Positions 50,577 through 57,796 of a stretch of 64,000 nucleotides of DNA are shown here, one piece after another. The notes beneath the pieces are model-generated. The model saw only the letters and a program-made list of their open reading frames with translations, did not search any database and had not been told where the DNA came from. Source of the stretch: JBHELQ01 sp046262995 (GTDB taxonomy: Bacteria > Actinomycetota > Thermoleophilia > Solirubrobacterales > Thermoleophilaceae). Location: assembly GCA_046262995.1 (NCBI GenBank), contig JBHELQ010000118.1, positions 3,782 to 67,781 on the forward strand, written 5' to 3'. The translations under genes and the position numbers were made by a program. The first letter of the stretch is position 1. Each line of letters opens with the position of its first letter.

Positions 50577-51014
50577 ATGACGATCCAACGCATGGACCAC
50601 GTGGGCATTGTGGTGGACGACCTCGCGGCCGCGACGGCGTTCTTCGTCGAACTCGGTCTCAAGCTGCAGGGCGAGGGGTCGGTCGAGGGCGGTTGGGTGG
50701 ACCGCGTGGTGGGGCTCGAGGGCGTCCGGGCGGAGATAGCGATGATGGAGACCCCGGACGGCCACGGACGGCTCGAGCTGGCGAAGTTTCACGCCCCCTC
50801 GACCCGGGGCGGCGACCGGCACGCGCCGGCGAACACCCCGGGCATCCGCCATGTCACATTCGCAGTCGACGACATCGACGCCGTCGTGGCTAGCTTGCGA
50901 GCCCACGGCGCGGAGCTCGTTGGCGAGGTGGAGCGCTACGAAGACCGCTATCGGCTCTGCTACGTCCGCGGCCCGGAGGGGATCATCGTCGAGCTGGCGG
51001 AGCAGATCGGCTGA
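50577..51014 (+). CDS. VOC-family (glyoxalase-like) protein
   Basis: This 145-residue metalloenzyme-like protein has paired VOC modules: MDHVGIVVDDLAAATAFFVEL with a first His, RLELAKFHAP with a Glu, GIRHVTFAVDDIDAVVASL with a second His and EGIIVELAEQIG with a last Glu. All four metal positions of the fold are therefore kept. The reaction (isomerase, lyase, dioxygenase or resistance) is not predictable. It sits alone after the tRNA-Ser(CGA) trailer, at the start of a run of small accessory enzyme genes. Confidence 0.85.
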   Translation: MTIQRMDHVGIVVDDLAAATAFFVELGLKLQGEGSVEGGWVDRVVGLEGVRAEIAMMETPDGHGRLELAKFHAPSTRGGDRHAPANTPGIRHVTFAVDDIDAVVASLRAHGAELVGEVERYEDRYRLCYVRGPEGIIVELAEQIG

Positions 51015-51090
51015 GGGCTCCGGCCCGCCGCCTCGCCAGCGTCATCGGCCGACAGTGTGCGATGAAGATCCGCCAGCTTGCTGCGGACCT

Positions 51091-51120
51091 CGGGGTTCGC
51101 AAACCGTTCCATCACCCCGC
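51091..51120. repeat. Imperfect 30-bp repeat, copy 1
   Basis: It opens CGGGGTTCGCAAACCGTTCC and ends CACCCCGC. It has an internal GGTT-CGCA-AACC dyad and CGGGG/CCCCG ends, so it can fold. A near copy lies at 54047-54077. It lies in the gene-free stretch 51015-51197, where I see no confident gene; a minus-strand reading MERFANPEVRSKLADLH across it may be a gene remnant. Confidence 0.5.
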
Positions 51121-51197
51121 TGGAGCAGACAAGCCTGCGGCAGTGCCGCTCCTCTTGCAGCCCGGCGGCTTCGAGGGGTCCGATTCGGGCCCTTGAG

Positions 51198-51503
51198 CTA
51201 TGCCTCGAACTCGCCGCTGAGCTCCGCCGGCTGGGGCTTGCTCTTGTGTCCGGCCTCTTGAATGATCGGCGGTACCTCGGGGTCGGAGAGGAAGCTCTGA
51301 AAGCCCTCCGGATCCCAGTCAAAGAGCACCCAGACCCGGTCGTCCTCATTGGGATCGCGAAAGACGGTCCAGCCCTTGGACCCGTGCTGCTTTCGCTTCT
51401 CAGCGCCCTTGGTTGAGAAGACTTGCAAGAAGCGGTCGAAATCCTCGACCGTCGTAGTGGCCAGGAACCTCTCTTCCTCTCTGTGGGAGACCTTTGTGCC
51501 CAA
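51198..51503 (-). CDS. Small cytoplasmic protein, 101 aa, possible monooxygenase-like fold
   Basis: The protein contains LATTTVEDFDRFLQVFSTKG, GWTVFRDPNEDDRVWVLFDW and LSDPEVPPIIQEAGHKSKPQ. The pattern resembles small ferredoxin-like (ABM/EthD-type) actinobacterial proteins of unknown function, in which the Asp-x-Asp strand and a final Gly-His-Lys are kept. The start is a TTG at 51503, so the N-terminus is tentative. It is on the opposite strand from its neighbours. Confidence 0.6.
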   Translation of the reverse strand: MGTKVSHREEERFLATTTVEDFDRFLQVFSTKGAEKRKQHGSKGWTVFRDPNEDDRVWVLFDWDPEGFQSFLSDPEVPPIIQEAGHKSKPQPAELSGEFEA

Positions 51504-51601
51504 CCTACCTGAGGGCGGCTACCGCGGAGCGCCCCTTTCGTGGGCCACGGAAGCAGGGTAGGGTCGCGCCCGGACTCGACCAACCAGTAGGAAGGGCAAC
51601 G

Positions 51602-51997
51602 ATGACAGCAGACGAGAACGCGGCGATCATGGGGCGCGCTTACGAGGCCTTCAACAAAGGCGACCTGGACAGGGTCGCCGAAATCTTTGACGAGAGCATC
51701 GTGTGGCACTTGCCGGGGCGGAGCTCGATGGCCGACGACTACCAGGGCCGCGACGCGACCTTGGCGTACTTCGGCCAGCTGGCGCAGGAGACGGGGGGCA
51801 CGTTCCGGGCCGAACTGCAGCACTTGCTTGCAGGTGATGAGGACCGCGTGATCGGCGTCCAGCGCAGCACCGCGGATCGAGACGGCAAGCACCTGGACGT
51901 TGGCAACTGCATCGTCTTCGAGCTCAAGGACGGCCGGGTTATTGACGGCCGGGAGCACTTTCACGACCTCTACGCCTGGGACGAGTTCTGGTCGTAG
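51602..51997 (+). CDS. SnoaL-like (NTF2-like) protein, 131 aa
   Basis: This single NTF2-like domain has GRAYEAFNKGDLDRVAEIFD, IVWHLPGRSSMADDYQGRD, VIGVQRSTADRDGKHLDVG and a C-terminal strand DGRVIDGREHFHDLYAWDEFW. The His/Asp cluster in the last strand resembles catalytic SnoaL-like cyclases and ketosteroid isomerases, but no residue can be assigned firmly. AGGAAGGG lies upstream of the ATG. It is one of three similar proteins in 51.6-54.0 kb. Confidence 0.8.
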   Translation: MTADENAAIMGRAYEAFNKGDLDRVAEIFDESIVWHLPGRSSMADDYQGRDATLAYFGQLAQETGGTFRAELQHLLAGDEDRVIGVQRSTADRDGKHLDVGNCIVFELKDGRVIDGREHFHDLYAWDEFWS

Positions 51998-52081
51998 CCC
52001 CGTCGGTGCGAGCAGCTAGCGACTATTCGATGCAGGCAGTGGTTCGCTACTGCTCTGCGTGAGCTTCCGCACCGGGGCGGG

Positions 52082-52489
52082 TCACGTCTCTACTCCCGCT
52101 GCCCGTAGGGCCGTCTCAGCGTCTTGGAACATCTCCACACGCGCGATCTTGCCCTCCCGAACCGTGTAGACCCAACCGGCCCGCTCCTCGACGTCGATAC
52201 CGCTCTCCTTCGCCTTACCGACCTGGTGGTAGAGGAGAACAACGTTGTCGCCTGCGTCGACCAGACCTTTCACCTCGAAGCGGTAATGGCTCCACATCTC
52301 CTCCCACCGCTGAGCCTCCTCGACGACCCCCGTATGGCCGTAGAACCGCTCGAGCGAGGTAACCACCTCGACGTCCTGCGCAAACGCCGGCAGCGCGGCT
52401 TCGTAGTGGCCACGGAGGTAGTCCTCGAGCATCTCCCGGACAACTTGGACGTTCTCCTTCTGGGCTGCCTCGACATGATCCCGTGGCAC
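52082..52489 (-). CDS. SnoaL-like (NTF2-like) protein, ~135 aa
   Basis: The NTF2-like domain has VREMLEDYLRGHYEAALPAFAQDVEVV, EEMWSHYRFEVKGLVDAGDNVVLLYHQVGK (in parts) and a last strand VREGKIARVEMFQDAETALRAAG. The GTG at 52489 is used; it gives a 135-residue protein with no signal peptide. It is oriented against the flanking plus-strand genes, sharing a 93-base gap with the cyclodeaminase-like gene. Function is unknown beyond a likely small-molecule binding pocket. Confidence 0.72.
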   Translation of the reverse strand: MPRDHVEAAQKENVQVVREMLEDYLRGHYEAALPAFAQDVEVVTSLERFYGHTGVVEEAQRWEEMWSHYRFEVKGLVDAGDNVVLLYHQVGKAKESGIDVEERAGWVYTVREGKIARVEMFQDAETALRAAGVET

Positions 52490-52582
52490 GTGGCAAGTAT
52501 CCCGCTCTGGCGGGGCGAGGATTCGGCAGAGGCGTGACGCCGAACAAGTGTTCTCGCCGTGGACGTCGGTTAGGGTCGGGCG

Positions 52583-53569
52583 GTGCTGCTGCTTGGCCGG
52601 CGTGACGTTGAGGAACTTCTCGACATCGATGCCCTGATCGACGCGCTGGCGAGCGCCATGGCCGATCTGAGCGCCGGTCGTGCCTCCGTGCCCGACCGTG
52701 TTGGCGCGCTCGTTCATGAGCGGGAGGGGCTTCTTGCGGCGATGCCCGGTTACACGCCGTCGGCGGGCGCCCTGGCGGCGAAGCTCATCACGCTCTTCCC
52801 TCAGAACGCCGGCACCCAATGGCCCACTCACCAGGGAGTGATCGCGGTCTTCGACCCCGACGACGGACATCCCACGGCTCTGCTCGACGGCACCGCCATC
52901 ACGGCCATTCGCACAGGCGCTGGCTCGGCGCTCGCCACTCGCCTGCTCGCTCGCGAGGACACCGCGACGGTCGCGATCCTCGGCACCGGCGTCCAGGCCC
53001 GCTCACACGCCCGCGCCGTGACGCGAGTGCGGGAGTTCAGGGAGCTGCGCGTCGCCGGGCGCGACCGTGCCAAGGCCGGAGCGCTTGCCGAGGAGCTCGC
53101 GGCTGAGCTCGACTTTCCCATACGCGCGGCGGCGTCATGCGAGGAGGCATGCGACGGTGCAGACGTGATCTGCGCAACAGCCCACGCCCTCGAGCCCGTG
53201 GTTAGACGCGAGTGGGTCTCGCCAGGCACGCACGTGACTTCTGTCGGTTACAACCCGCAGGGGCGCGAGCTGGACGACCAAACCGTGGTCGACTCCCTCG
53301 TAGTCGTCGAGTCGCGCACGGCCGCGCTCGCGCCGTTCCCCTCAGGGTCGAACGATCTCCTTCAGCCGATCGAGCGCGGCCTGATCGACGCGGATCACGT
53401 GCACGCCGAGGTCGGCGAGCTGGTCGAGGGACAGAGGCCGGGCCGCACATCATCGGACGAGATCACGCTCTACAAGTCCGTCGGAGTGGCGGTGCAAGAC
53501 GGGGTCGCCGCAGCCTTGGTGCTGGATGCCGCCCGGCAGCGCGGTGCCGGGAAGGAAGTCGAGCTCTAG
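52583..53569 (+). CDS. Ornithine cyclodeaminase / mu-crystallin family dehydrogenase
   Basis: The 328-residue NAD(P)-binding protein has the family's N-terminal substrate domain (SVPDRVGALVHEREGLLAAMPGY, then AAKLITLFPQNAGTQWPTHQG) and the Rossmann motif VAILGTGVQARSHARAV, with CEEACDGADVICATA after it. The C-terminal ITLYKSVGVAVQDGVAAALV is also typical. Members catalyse ornithine to proline, alanine dehydrogenation or imine reduction; the conserved Lys in AAKLITLF is kept. The exact substrate is unclear. GTG start. Confidence 0.87.
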   Translation: MLLLGRRDVEELLDIDALIDALASAMADLSAGRASVPDRVGALVHEREGLLAAMPGYTPSAGALAAKLITLFPQNAGTQWPTHQGVIAVFDPDDGHPTALLDGTAITAIRTGAGSALATRLLAREDTATVAILGTGVQARSHARAVTRVREFRELRVAGRDRAKAGALAEELAAELDFPIRAAASCEEACDGADVICATAHALEPVVRREWVSPGTHVTSVGYNPQGRELDDQTVVDSLVVVESRTAALAPFPSGSNDLLQPIERGLIDADHVHAEVGELVEGQRPGRTSSDEITLYKSVGVAVQDGVAAALVLDAARQRGAGKEVEL

Positions 53570-53650
53570 CCCCGCGTCGTGCCGCAACCCGCACGACCGC
53601 TTCGGCCACTAAGCAGTGGCGGCACCAGATGGCGGGTCTAAGGAGGATCC

Positions 53651-54046
53651 ATGTCGGAGAAGAACGTTGAGGTCGCGCAAGCCTCCTTCGACGCGTGGAA
53701 CGCAGGCGATCTGGACGCGTACTGTGCGCTGCACGATCCGAACGTGATCTGGGCAGGTTTGGAGGGCTGGCCCGAGGCTGAGACGCTCGTCGGTCTGGAG
53801 GCCTGCAGGAGGCAGTGGGAGCGCATGCGCGCAGGCTTCGAGGCCGACACGGCGGAACCGATCGGCGATCCCGTCGCCATCGGCGACCGAGTGGTCCAGA
53901 GATTCCGCTGGCGTGGCACCGGCCAAGGCCCTGAGATGAACATGGACATGACGGCCGTCCTCACCTTGCGCAAGGGCAAGATCTTCATCATCGAGAACTT
54001 CTGGGATCACGCTGAGGCCCTCGAGGCCATTGGGCTGACCGAGTGA
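53651..54046 (+). CDS. SnoaL-like (NTF2-like) protein, 131 aa
   Basis: The ATG is nicely placed after AAGGAGG. The domain shows VAQASFDAWNAGDLDAYCALHDPNVIWAG (in parts), a GDRVVQRFRWRGTGQGPEM strand and TLRKGKIFIIENFWDHAEALEAIG at the end. This last signature (L-R-x-G-K-I-x-x-x-x-x-F-x-D-H-x-E-A-L-E-A-x-G-L) is common in actinobacterial SnoaL-like proteins. The gene is close behind the cyclodeaminase-like gene, 81 bases, and may be co-transcribed. Confidence 0.82.
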   Translation: MSEKNVEVAQASFDAWNAGDLDAYCALHDPNVIWAGLEGWPEAETLVGLEACRRQWERMRAGFEADTAEPIGDPVAIGDRVVQRFRWRGTGQGPEMNMDMTAVLTLRKGKIFIIENFWDHAEALEAIGLTE

Positions 54047-54077
54047 CGGGGTTCGCAAACCGTCCCGTCATCCCCGC
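54047..54077. repeat. Imperfect 30-bp repeat, copy 2
   Basis: CGGGGTTCGCAAACCGTCCC then GTCATCCCCGC; it differs from copy 1 (51091-51120) at about four positions including one insertion. It overlaps the last bases of the SnoaL-like gene stop region and lies before the GST-like gene. With copy 1 it brackets about 2.9 kb. Confidence 0.5.
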
Positions 54078-54113
54078 CTCGCGATCAGGACTTGTGATCG
54101 AATTCAGCCTCTC

Positions 54114-54845
54114 GTGAAGGGACGTCTGTTCGTCATTCCAGGGTCGCATCCCTCAATGGCGGCCCGCCTGATGCTCGAGAGGAAGGGAATCGCGTACCGG
54201 CGGACGGACCTGATGCCGGTCGTGTCGAGGCTGGTCCTCAGGCTGCAGCGCTTCCCGCGCAACACCGTGCCTGCGCTCGTGCTGGACGGCTGCAGGGTGC
54301 AGGGCACCAAGTCGATCGCGGCCGCCCTCGACCAGCTCGAGCCCGAGCCGCGCCTCCTTCCCGAGGATCAGGACCTCCGCGCCCGGGTCGATGAGGCCGA
54401 GGCATGGGCCGACACCGAGCTCCAGGACGTCGGCCGTCGAACGCTCTGGTGGGTCTTCAGGCGCGATCGCGCGCCGATGGCGAGTTACTCCCAGGGCGCG
54501 CGGCTGGGAATTCCCGTGGACTTCGCGGTCAGGACCGGGGGTCCGCTCGTCGCGCTCGGCGCTCGTCTCAACGGGGCGACCGACGAGCGGGTGCGGGCCG
54601 AGCTCGCCAAGCTGCCCGCCGCCCTCGACCGCATCGACGGGTACATCGCGGACGGCACGATCGGGGGCCCTGAGCCGAACGTGAGCGACTATCAGGTGGC
54701 CACGAGCGTGCGCCTGCTCCTCTCGCTCGACGATTTGAAGCCGCTGATTCGGGACCGGCCGGCGGGCGAGCATGCGCGGCGCCTGGTGCCGGAGTACCCG
54801 GGCCATGTGCCGGCCGGGACGCTGCCGGCGGACTGGCTCCCCTAG
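54114..54845 (+). CDS. Glutathione S-transferase-like protein
   Basis: The 243-residue protein starts with a thioredoxin-like domain (RLFVIPGSHPSMAARLMLERKG, then FPRNTVPALVLDGCRVQGTKSI, where the cis-Pro is in TVPAL). An all-helical C-terminal domain follows (DEAEAWADTELQDVGRR and the late VSDYQVATSVRLLLSLDDLKPL). This is a GST fold. Actinobacteria usually lack glutathione, so the thiol cofactor may be different or absent. GTG start. It converges on the DUF2071 gene three bases away. Confidence 0.82.
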   Translation: MKGRLFVIPGSHPSMAARLMLERKGIAYRRTDLMPVVSRLVLRLQRFPRNTVPALVLDGCRVQGTKSIAAALDQLEPEPRLLPEDQDLRARVDEAEAWADTELQDVGRRTLWWVFRRDRAPMASYSQGARLGIPVDFAVRTGGPLVALGARLNGATDERVRAELAKLPAALDRIDGYIADGTIGGPEPNVSDYQVATSVRLLLSLDDLKPLIRDRPAGEHARRLVPEYPGHVPAGTLPADWLP

Positions 54846-54848
54846 GCG

Positions 54849-55682
54849 TCAGGCCGGCTCCAGGCTCCAAATGACGACGTCCTGGCGCCGGGAGAAGTGC
54901 AGCAGTGGTGGTTCGTCCGGAAGCGTCAGGCCGTACGGAGCCGGCATCGTGTTGGTCTCGATCTCCGCCTCCGCCTCCTGCAGCGGCCAGGGCGGGTGGT
55001 GGATGTCGCCGCGCAGCACTCGTCCTCGCTCGTCGAGCGTGTAAAGGCAGTAGCGCTCCGTCAGGAAGTGCTCGAGCGTGCCGTCCCGCGCCTGGAAGAC
55101 GCTTCCGACGGGCCGATACCGCGCGCGCAGCGCCGCGGGCGGGCCGTCCCCCGAGGTGCGCGTGCTCCGGTAGCCGATCGACGAGCCGGCGCGGCCCGCC
55201 GACATGTCGGCTTCGAAGTAGGGAAGGCGGAAGGCGCGGCGCGCGCCCGCCACGGCCAGCGCCCTGGCGGCGTCAAGGCTGAGGAAGTAGATCCCGGGCC
55301 GTCCCCCGATCGTGGCGTAGGTCCGCACGTTCACCTCGGGGAACGAGCTCAGGCCGGGTATGTGCGGAGTTCCGCGCAGCCGCAGGGCCGAGATCCGGAA
55401 GGGGGTCACCCCGAGCCAGGCGCTGCCGTCATGCTCGTCGACCGGTATCTGCGGCGGCATGACACGGCGCAGCTCGCCGACGGGCACCCGCCAATGCGCG
55501 AACAGCAGCTCCTCCCATGTCTGGGCCATGAACCACGGCCGGCGGGGGAGCGGCCACGGCCGGTGCCCCGTCTGGTCGAGCGTCCGGGGCTGGCTCAACG
55601 AGGGGGCGACGCCGCGAAGGGGGCTCATCGCCAGCTCGGAGGCGGTCGCGGCGCGGCTGATGATCGAGCGGGCGAGTCCCAT
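54849..55682 (-). CDS. DUF2071 (YqjF-like) protein
   Basis: The family core is clear: RPWFMAQTWEELLFAHWRVPVGELRRVMP in the N-terminal third (given here as parts), SAWLGVTPFRISALRLRG, FPEVNVRTYATIGGRPGIYFLSLDAA and ERYCLYTLDERG. About 45 extra residues precede it if the ATG at 55682 is used, where GGAG lies eight bases upstream; the ATG at 55628 is an alternative. The domain resembles acetoacetate decarboxylase folds, but no reaction is established. Confidence 0.85.
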   Translation of the reverse strand: MGLARSIISRAATASELAMSPLRGVAPSLSQPRTLDQTGHRPWPLPRRPWFMAQTWEELLFAHWRVPVGELRRVMPPQIPVDEHDGSAWLGVTPFRISALRLRGTPHIPGLSSFPEVNVRTYATIGGRPGIYFLSLDAARALAVAGARRAFRLPYFEADMSAGRAGSSIGYRSTRTSGDGPPAALRARYRPVGSVFQARDGTLEHFLTERYCLYTLDERGRVLRGDIHHPPWPLQEAEAEIETNTMPAPYGLTLPDEPPLLHFSRRQDVVIWSLEPA

Positions 55683-55794
55683 CCGCTGGCTCCATGACTA
55701 CCCCGAAAGCGCATGGACATGCCGGGCCCCGCGGCGGTTCCGTTAGCCCCCGCGCGGGTAAGCGCTTTCCGAGGCGGCGATCTAGGAGGACAGT

Positions 55795-56007
55795 GTGCGC
55801 GAGGAAGATCCAGCCGAGCGGCTCGAGCGCGACGTCGGGCGAATGGACGAGGAGTCGGAGCGTGTCGGTCGGAGGATCGAGGACGCCCGGCGCGACTGGG
55901 AGTCGAAGGAGCAGGACTCCTCGGTGCCGGGGGCGCAGCCCGAGGCGGACGCAGAGCATGTGGACGACGACCCCGACGCCGAAGAGACCGAAAACGAGGA
56001 GGGCTAA
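55795..56007 (+). CDS. Small acidic helical protein, 70 aa
   Basis: The GTG start is preceded by AGGAGGACAGT. The sequence is almost all charged: EEDPAERLERDVGRMDEESE, then a helix RRIEDARRDWESKEQD and an acidic tail DAEHVDDDPDAEETENEEG. It looks like a coiled-coil stem followed by a disordered tail. I recognise no function. It heads a three-gene run with another acidic protein and a zincin-like protein; the next start lies two bases after its stop. Confidence 0.65.
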   Translation: MREEDPAERLERDVGRMDEESERVGRRIEDARRDWESKEQDSSVPGAQPEADAEHVDDDPDAEETENEEG

Positions 56008-56009
56008 CG

Positions 56010-56195
56010 ATGGAGACGAACAAGGAAGAGTCGGACCAGCTGCCCGAGGAGGGGCCTGGCCAGCAGGTGCCGGACGACGAGGACGGAGAAGCTCGCGGGG
56101 GCGCGGGCAGCACGCCGGGCGTGCCGGGCGAGGACGAGCAGGCGACCGGCAATCCCGACGCCGCCGGCAGCGAGGACCCGGACGAGAGCGAGTGA
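56010..56195 (+). CDS. Small acidic, disordered protein, 61 aa
   Basis: This ATG-start protein is nearly free of hydrophobic residues: many Glu, Asp, Gly, Pro (ESDQLPEEGPGQQVPDDEDG, then DEQATGNPDAAGSEDPDESE). GAGGAGGGC precedes the start within the end of the previous gene. It is predicted to be fully disordered. Function unknown; gene spacing suggests joint translation with the 70-aa acidic protein. Confidence 0.6.
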   Translation: METNKEESDQLPEEGPGQQVPDDEDGEARGGAGSTPGVPGEDEQATGNPDAAGSEDPDESE

Positions 56196-56217
56196 GCGCA
56201 CGCGTACCCTCTCCCAT

Positions 56218-56793
56218 GTGAGGGACGCGCTTGCAGCACCGCTTCGGGCGGCCGCCTGGGCCGCCTTCCTGGTCGGCCTGCTGCTGTTCCTGCTGAACCC
56301 GCCCTCCCTGTCGGGGGCCGAGGGCCTCGTCACGATCGTCGTCTGCGCGCTCGCGCTCGTCCTGCTCGCGGCCTGGGGGGCCGTGGCGCTCACCGGCCGG
56401 GACGCGATGAGCGAGCTCGAGGTCGAGCGCCTCGTTCGCCGCAGCGAGCGCCTGGCGCGAGAGCCGGACCCGCCGGTGACGACGAGCGATTTCGACCGGC
56501 TCGTGGTCGAGGCGATCGACCAGCTGCCCGAGGAGTTCCGGAAGCTGCTCGACCACACTCCTGTGGTCGTCTCGAGCCGCGGCGCGGAGCACCGCGCGTA
56601 CGGCCACTATCACGGCGACACCGTCGCGCGCGAGAACTATCCCGACCGCATCACCCTCTACCAGGACACGCTCGAGCGGGACTTCGGGCACGACCCGGAC
56701 CTGCTGCGCGCCCAAGTCGAGCGCACCCTTCGCCACGAGCTCGCCCATCATCTCGGCTGGCGCGAGCGCGGCGTCCGAGAGCTCGGGCTCTGA
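56218..56793 (+). CDS. Membrane-anchored zincin-type metallopeptidase-family protein
   Basis: Two membrane helices at residues 8-28 and 36-57 are followed by a cytoplasmic-facing or external domain of about 120 residues. It ends in the zinc motif HExxH as RHELAHHLGWRERGVRELGL. It has DFDRLVVEAIDQLPEEFRKLLDH and YPDRITLYQDTLERDFG, matching the metallopeptidase family 'Zincin_1' (DUF1025). The HExxH suggests proteolysis; most members are uncharacterised. GTG start at 56218. It lies 22 bases after the acidic protein gene. Confidence 0.85.
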   Translation: MRDALAAPLRAAAWAAFLVGLLLFLLNPPSLSGAEGLVTIVVCALALVLLAAWGAVALTGRDAMSELEVERLVRRSERLAREPDPPVTTSDFDRLVVEAIDQLPEEFRKLLDHTPVVVSSRGAEHRAYGHYHGDTVARENYPDRITLYQDTLERDFGHDPDLLRAQVERTLRHELAHHLGWRERGVRELGL

Positions 56794-56813
56794 CGCTAGC
56801 CTTCGGGCGCCTC

Positions 56814-56902
56814 GGAGAGGTGACCGAGCGGCTTAAGGTGCGCGACTGGAAATCGCGTGGGCGGCGAAAGCTGCCTCGTGGGTTCGAATCCCACCCTCTC
56901 CG
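56814..56902 (+). tRNA. tRNA-Ser(GGA)
   Basis: The class II tRNA has acceptor GGAGAGG/CCTCTCC, anticodon loop CTGGAAA with anticodon GGA, long variable arm GTGGGCGGCGAAAGCTGCCTC and T arm GTGGGTTCGAATCCCAC. Discriminator G; CCA not encoded. It reads UCC/UCU. The downstream trailer starts GCTGAAGCAAGCG, like that of tRNA-Ser(CGA). Confidence 0.97.
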
Positions 56903-56984
56903 CTGAAGCAAGCGAGCGTAGGCCTCGTTTGAACCGAGCCGGTTCGGCCCGGTTTCGCTTCGCGTCCAGCGCAGAAGCGACCGC

Positions 56985-57590
56985 TCAGCCCGCCCGGCGG
57001 TGGCGGATGTGTGTGGCTAGCGGCGAATGTAAGACCTCGACTGGCTCGAACCCGAACGACTCGACGCCGTCGAAGATCCGCTCGCCGGAGCCGAGCAGGA
57101 CCGGCGCGAGGTCGAGCGTGAGCTCGTCGACGACCCCGGCAATGAGGGCCTGGCGCACAGTCCAGGCGCCACCCGCGATGTCTACGCCGCCCTCCCCGGC
57201 CCTCTCACGCGCTTGTGCGTAAGCAGCGTCGAAGCCGCCGGTGACGAAGTGGAAGGCCGTCCCGCCTTCCATCTCGATCGGCTCTCGGGCGTGATGGGTG
57301 AGCACGAAGACTGGCGCGTGGTAAGGCGGCTCGGGACCCCACCAGCCGCGCCAGTCCTCATCCCACTCGCCGCGGATCGGCCCGAACATGTTCCGCCCCA
57401 TGACGTACGCGCCGCGCGGGCGCATGAGCCAGCCGGTCGCCGTCGCGTCGGCTTCGTTGGCGCGCTCGTCGCCGAGATGCCAGCCATGGAGCTCGCGCCC
57501 ACGCTTGCCGAGTGGATTCTCCCGGCTCTGGTCGGGCCCAGCGACGAAACCGTCGAGCGAGATCGACATGTGGCAGGTGGTGTCCGGCAT
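56985..57590 (-). CDS. Dihydrofolate-reductase-like (RibD C-terminal) family protein
   Basis: The 201-residue protein has the DHFR-like fold of the RibD_C group: CHMSISLDGFVAGPD at the start, GAYVMGRNMFGPIRGEWDED, FVLTHHAREPIEMEGGTAFHF and the NADPH-binding AGGAWTVRQALIAGVVDELTL, then APVLLGSGERIFD. Such YyaP/YwjB-like proteins bind NADPH; true DHFR or riboflavin activity is not assured. The ATG at 57590 has GAGG nearby. Its end points towards tRNA-Ser(GGA). Confidence 0.87.
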   Translation of the reverse strand: MPDTTCHMSISLDGFVAGPDQSRENPLGKRGRELHGWHLGDERANEADATATGWLMRPRGAYVMGRNMFGPIRGEWDEDWRGWWGPEPPYHAPVFVLTHHAREPIEMEGGTAFHFVTGGFDAAYAQARERAGEGGVDIAGGAWTVRQALIAGVVDELTLDLAPVLLGSGERIFDGVESFGFEPVEVLHSPLATHIRHRRAG

Positions 57591-57747
57591 CGGCGTCCTC
57601 TCGGAGGTTGCGTTTGCAAGCGGTGCCAGCACGCTAATGCGCGGCGCCTCAGGACGCCGAGCTGCTGCCTTCATGCAAAGGAGCAGCCGCGCTTGACGCT
57701 ATGTCTCGCGGAGCCGACGAAGCTGCGCGATCCGCTCGCGGACCGTT

Positions 57748-57785
57748 TGGTTCAAATACCGCCCCTCCCACCCCGCTGAAGCAGG
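57748..57785 (+). repeat. Possible tRNA-Ser 3'-end remnant
   Basis: TTTGGTTCAAATACC looks like a damaged T arm, followed by GCCCCTCCCACCCCGCTGAAGCAGG. The last part repeats the CCGCTGAAGCA found directly after tRNA-Ser(CGA) and tRNA-Ser(GGA). No matching 5' half is present. The rest of the gap 57591-57796 shows no gene. It may be a scar of recombination at a tRNA gene. Confidence 0.35.
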
Positions 57786-57796
57786 GGAACCGTCGG

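Noticed and set aside
41101..57000. Insertion sequence, transposase or phage genes
   Set aside because: No transposase, integrase or phage structural motif was found in any frame; only small repeats hint at past exchange.
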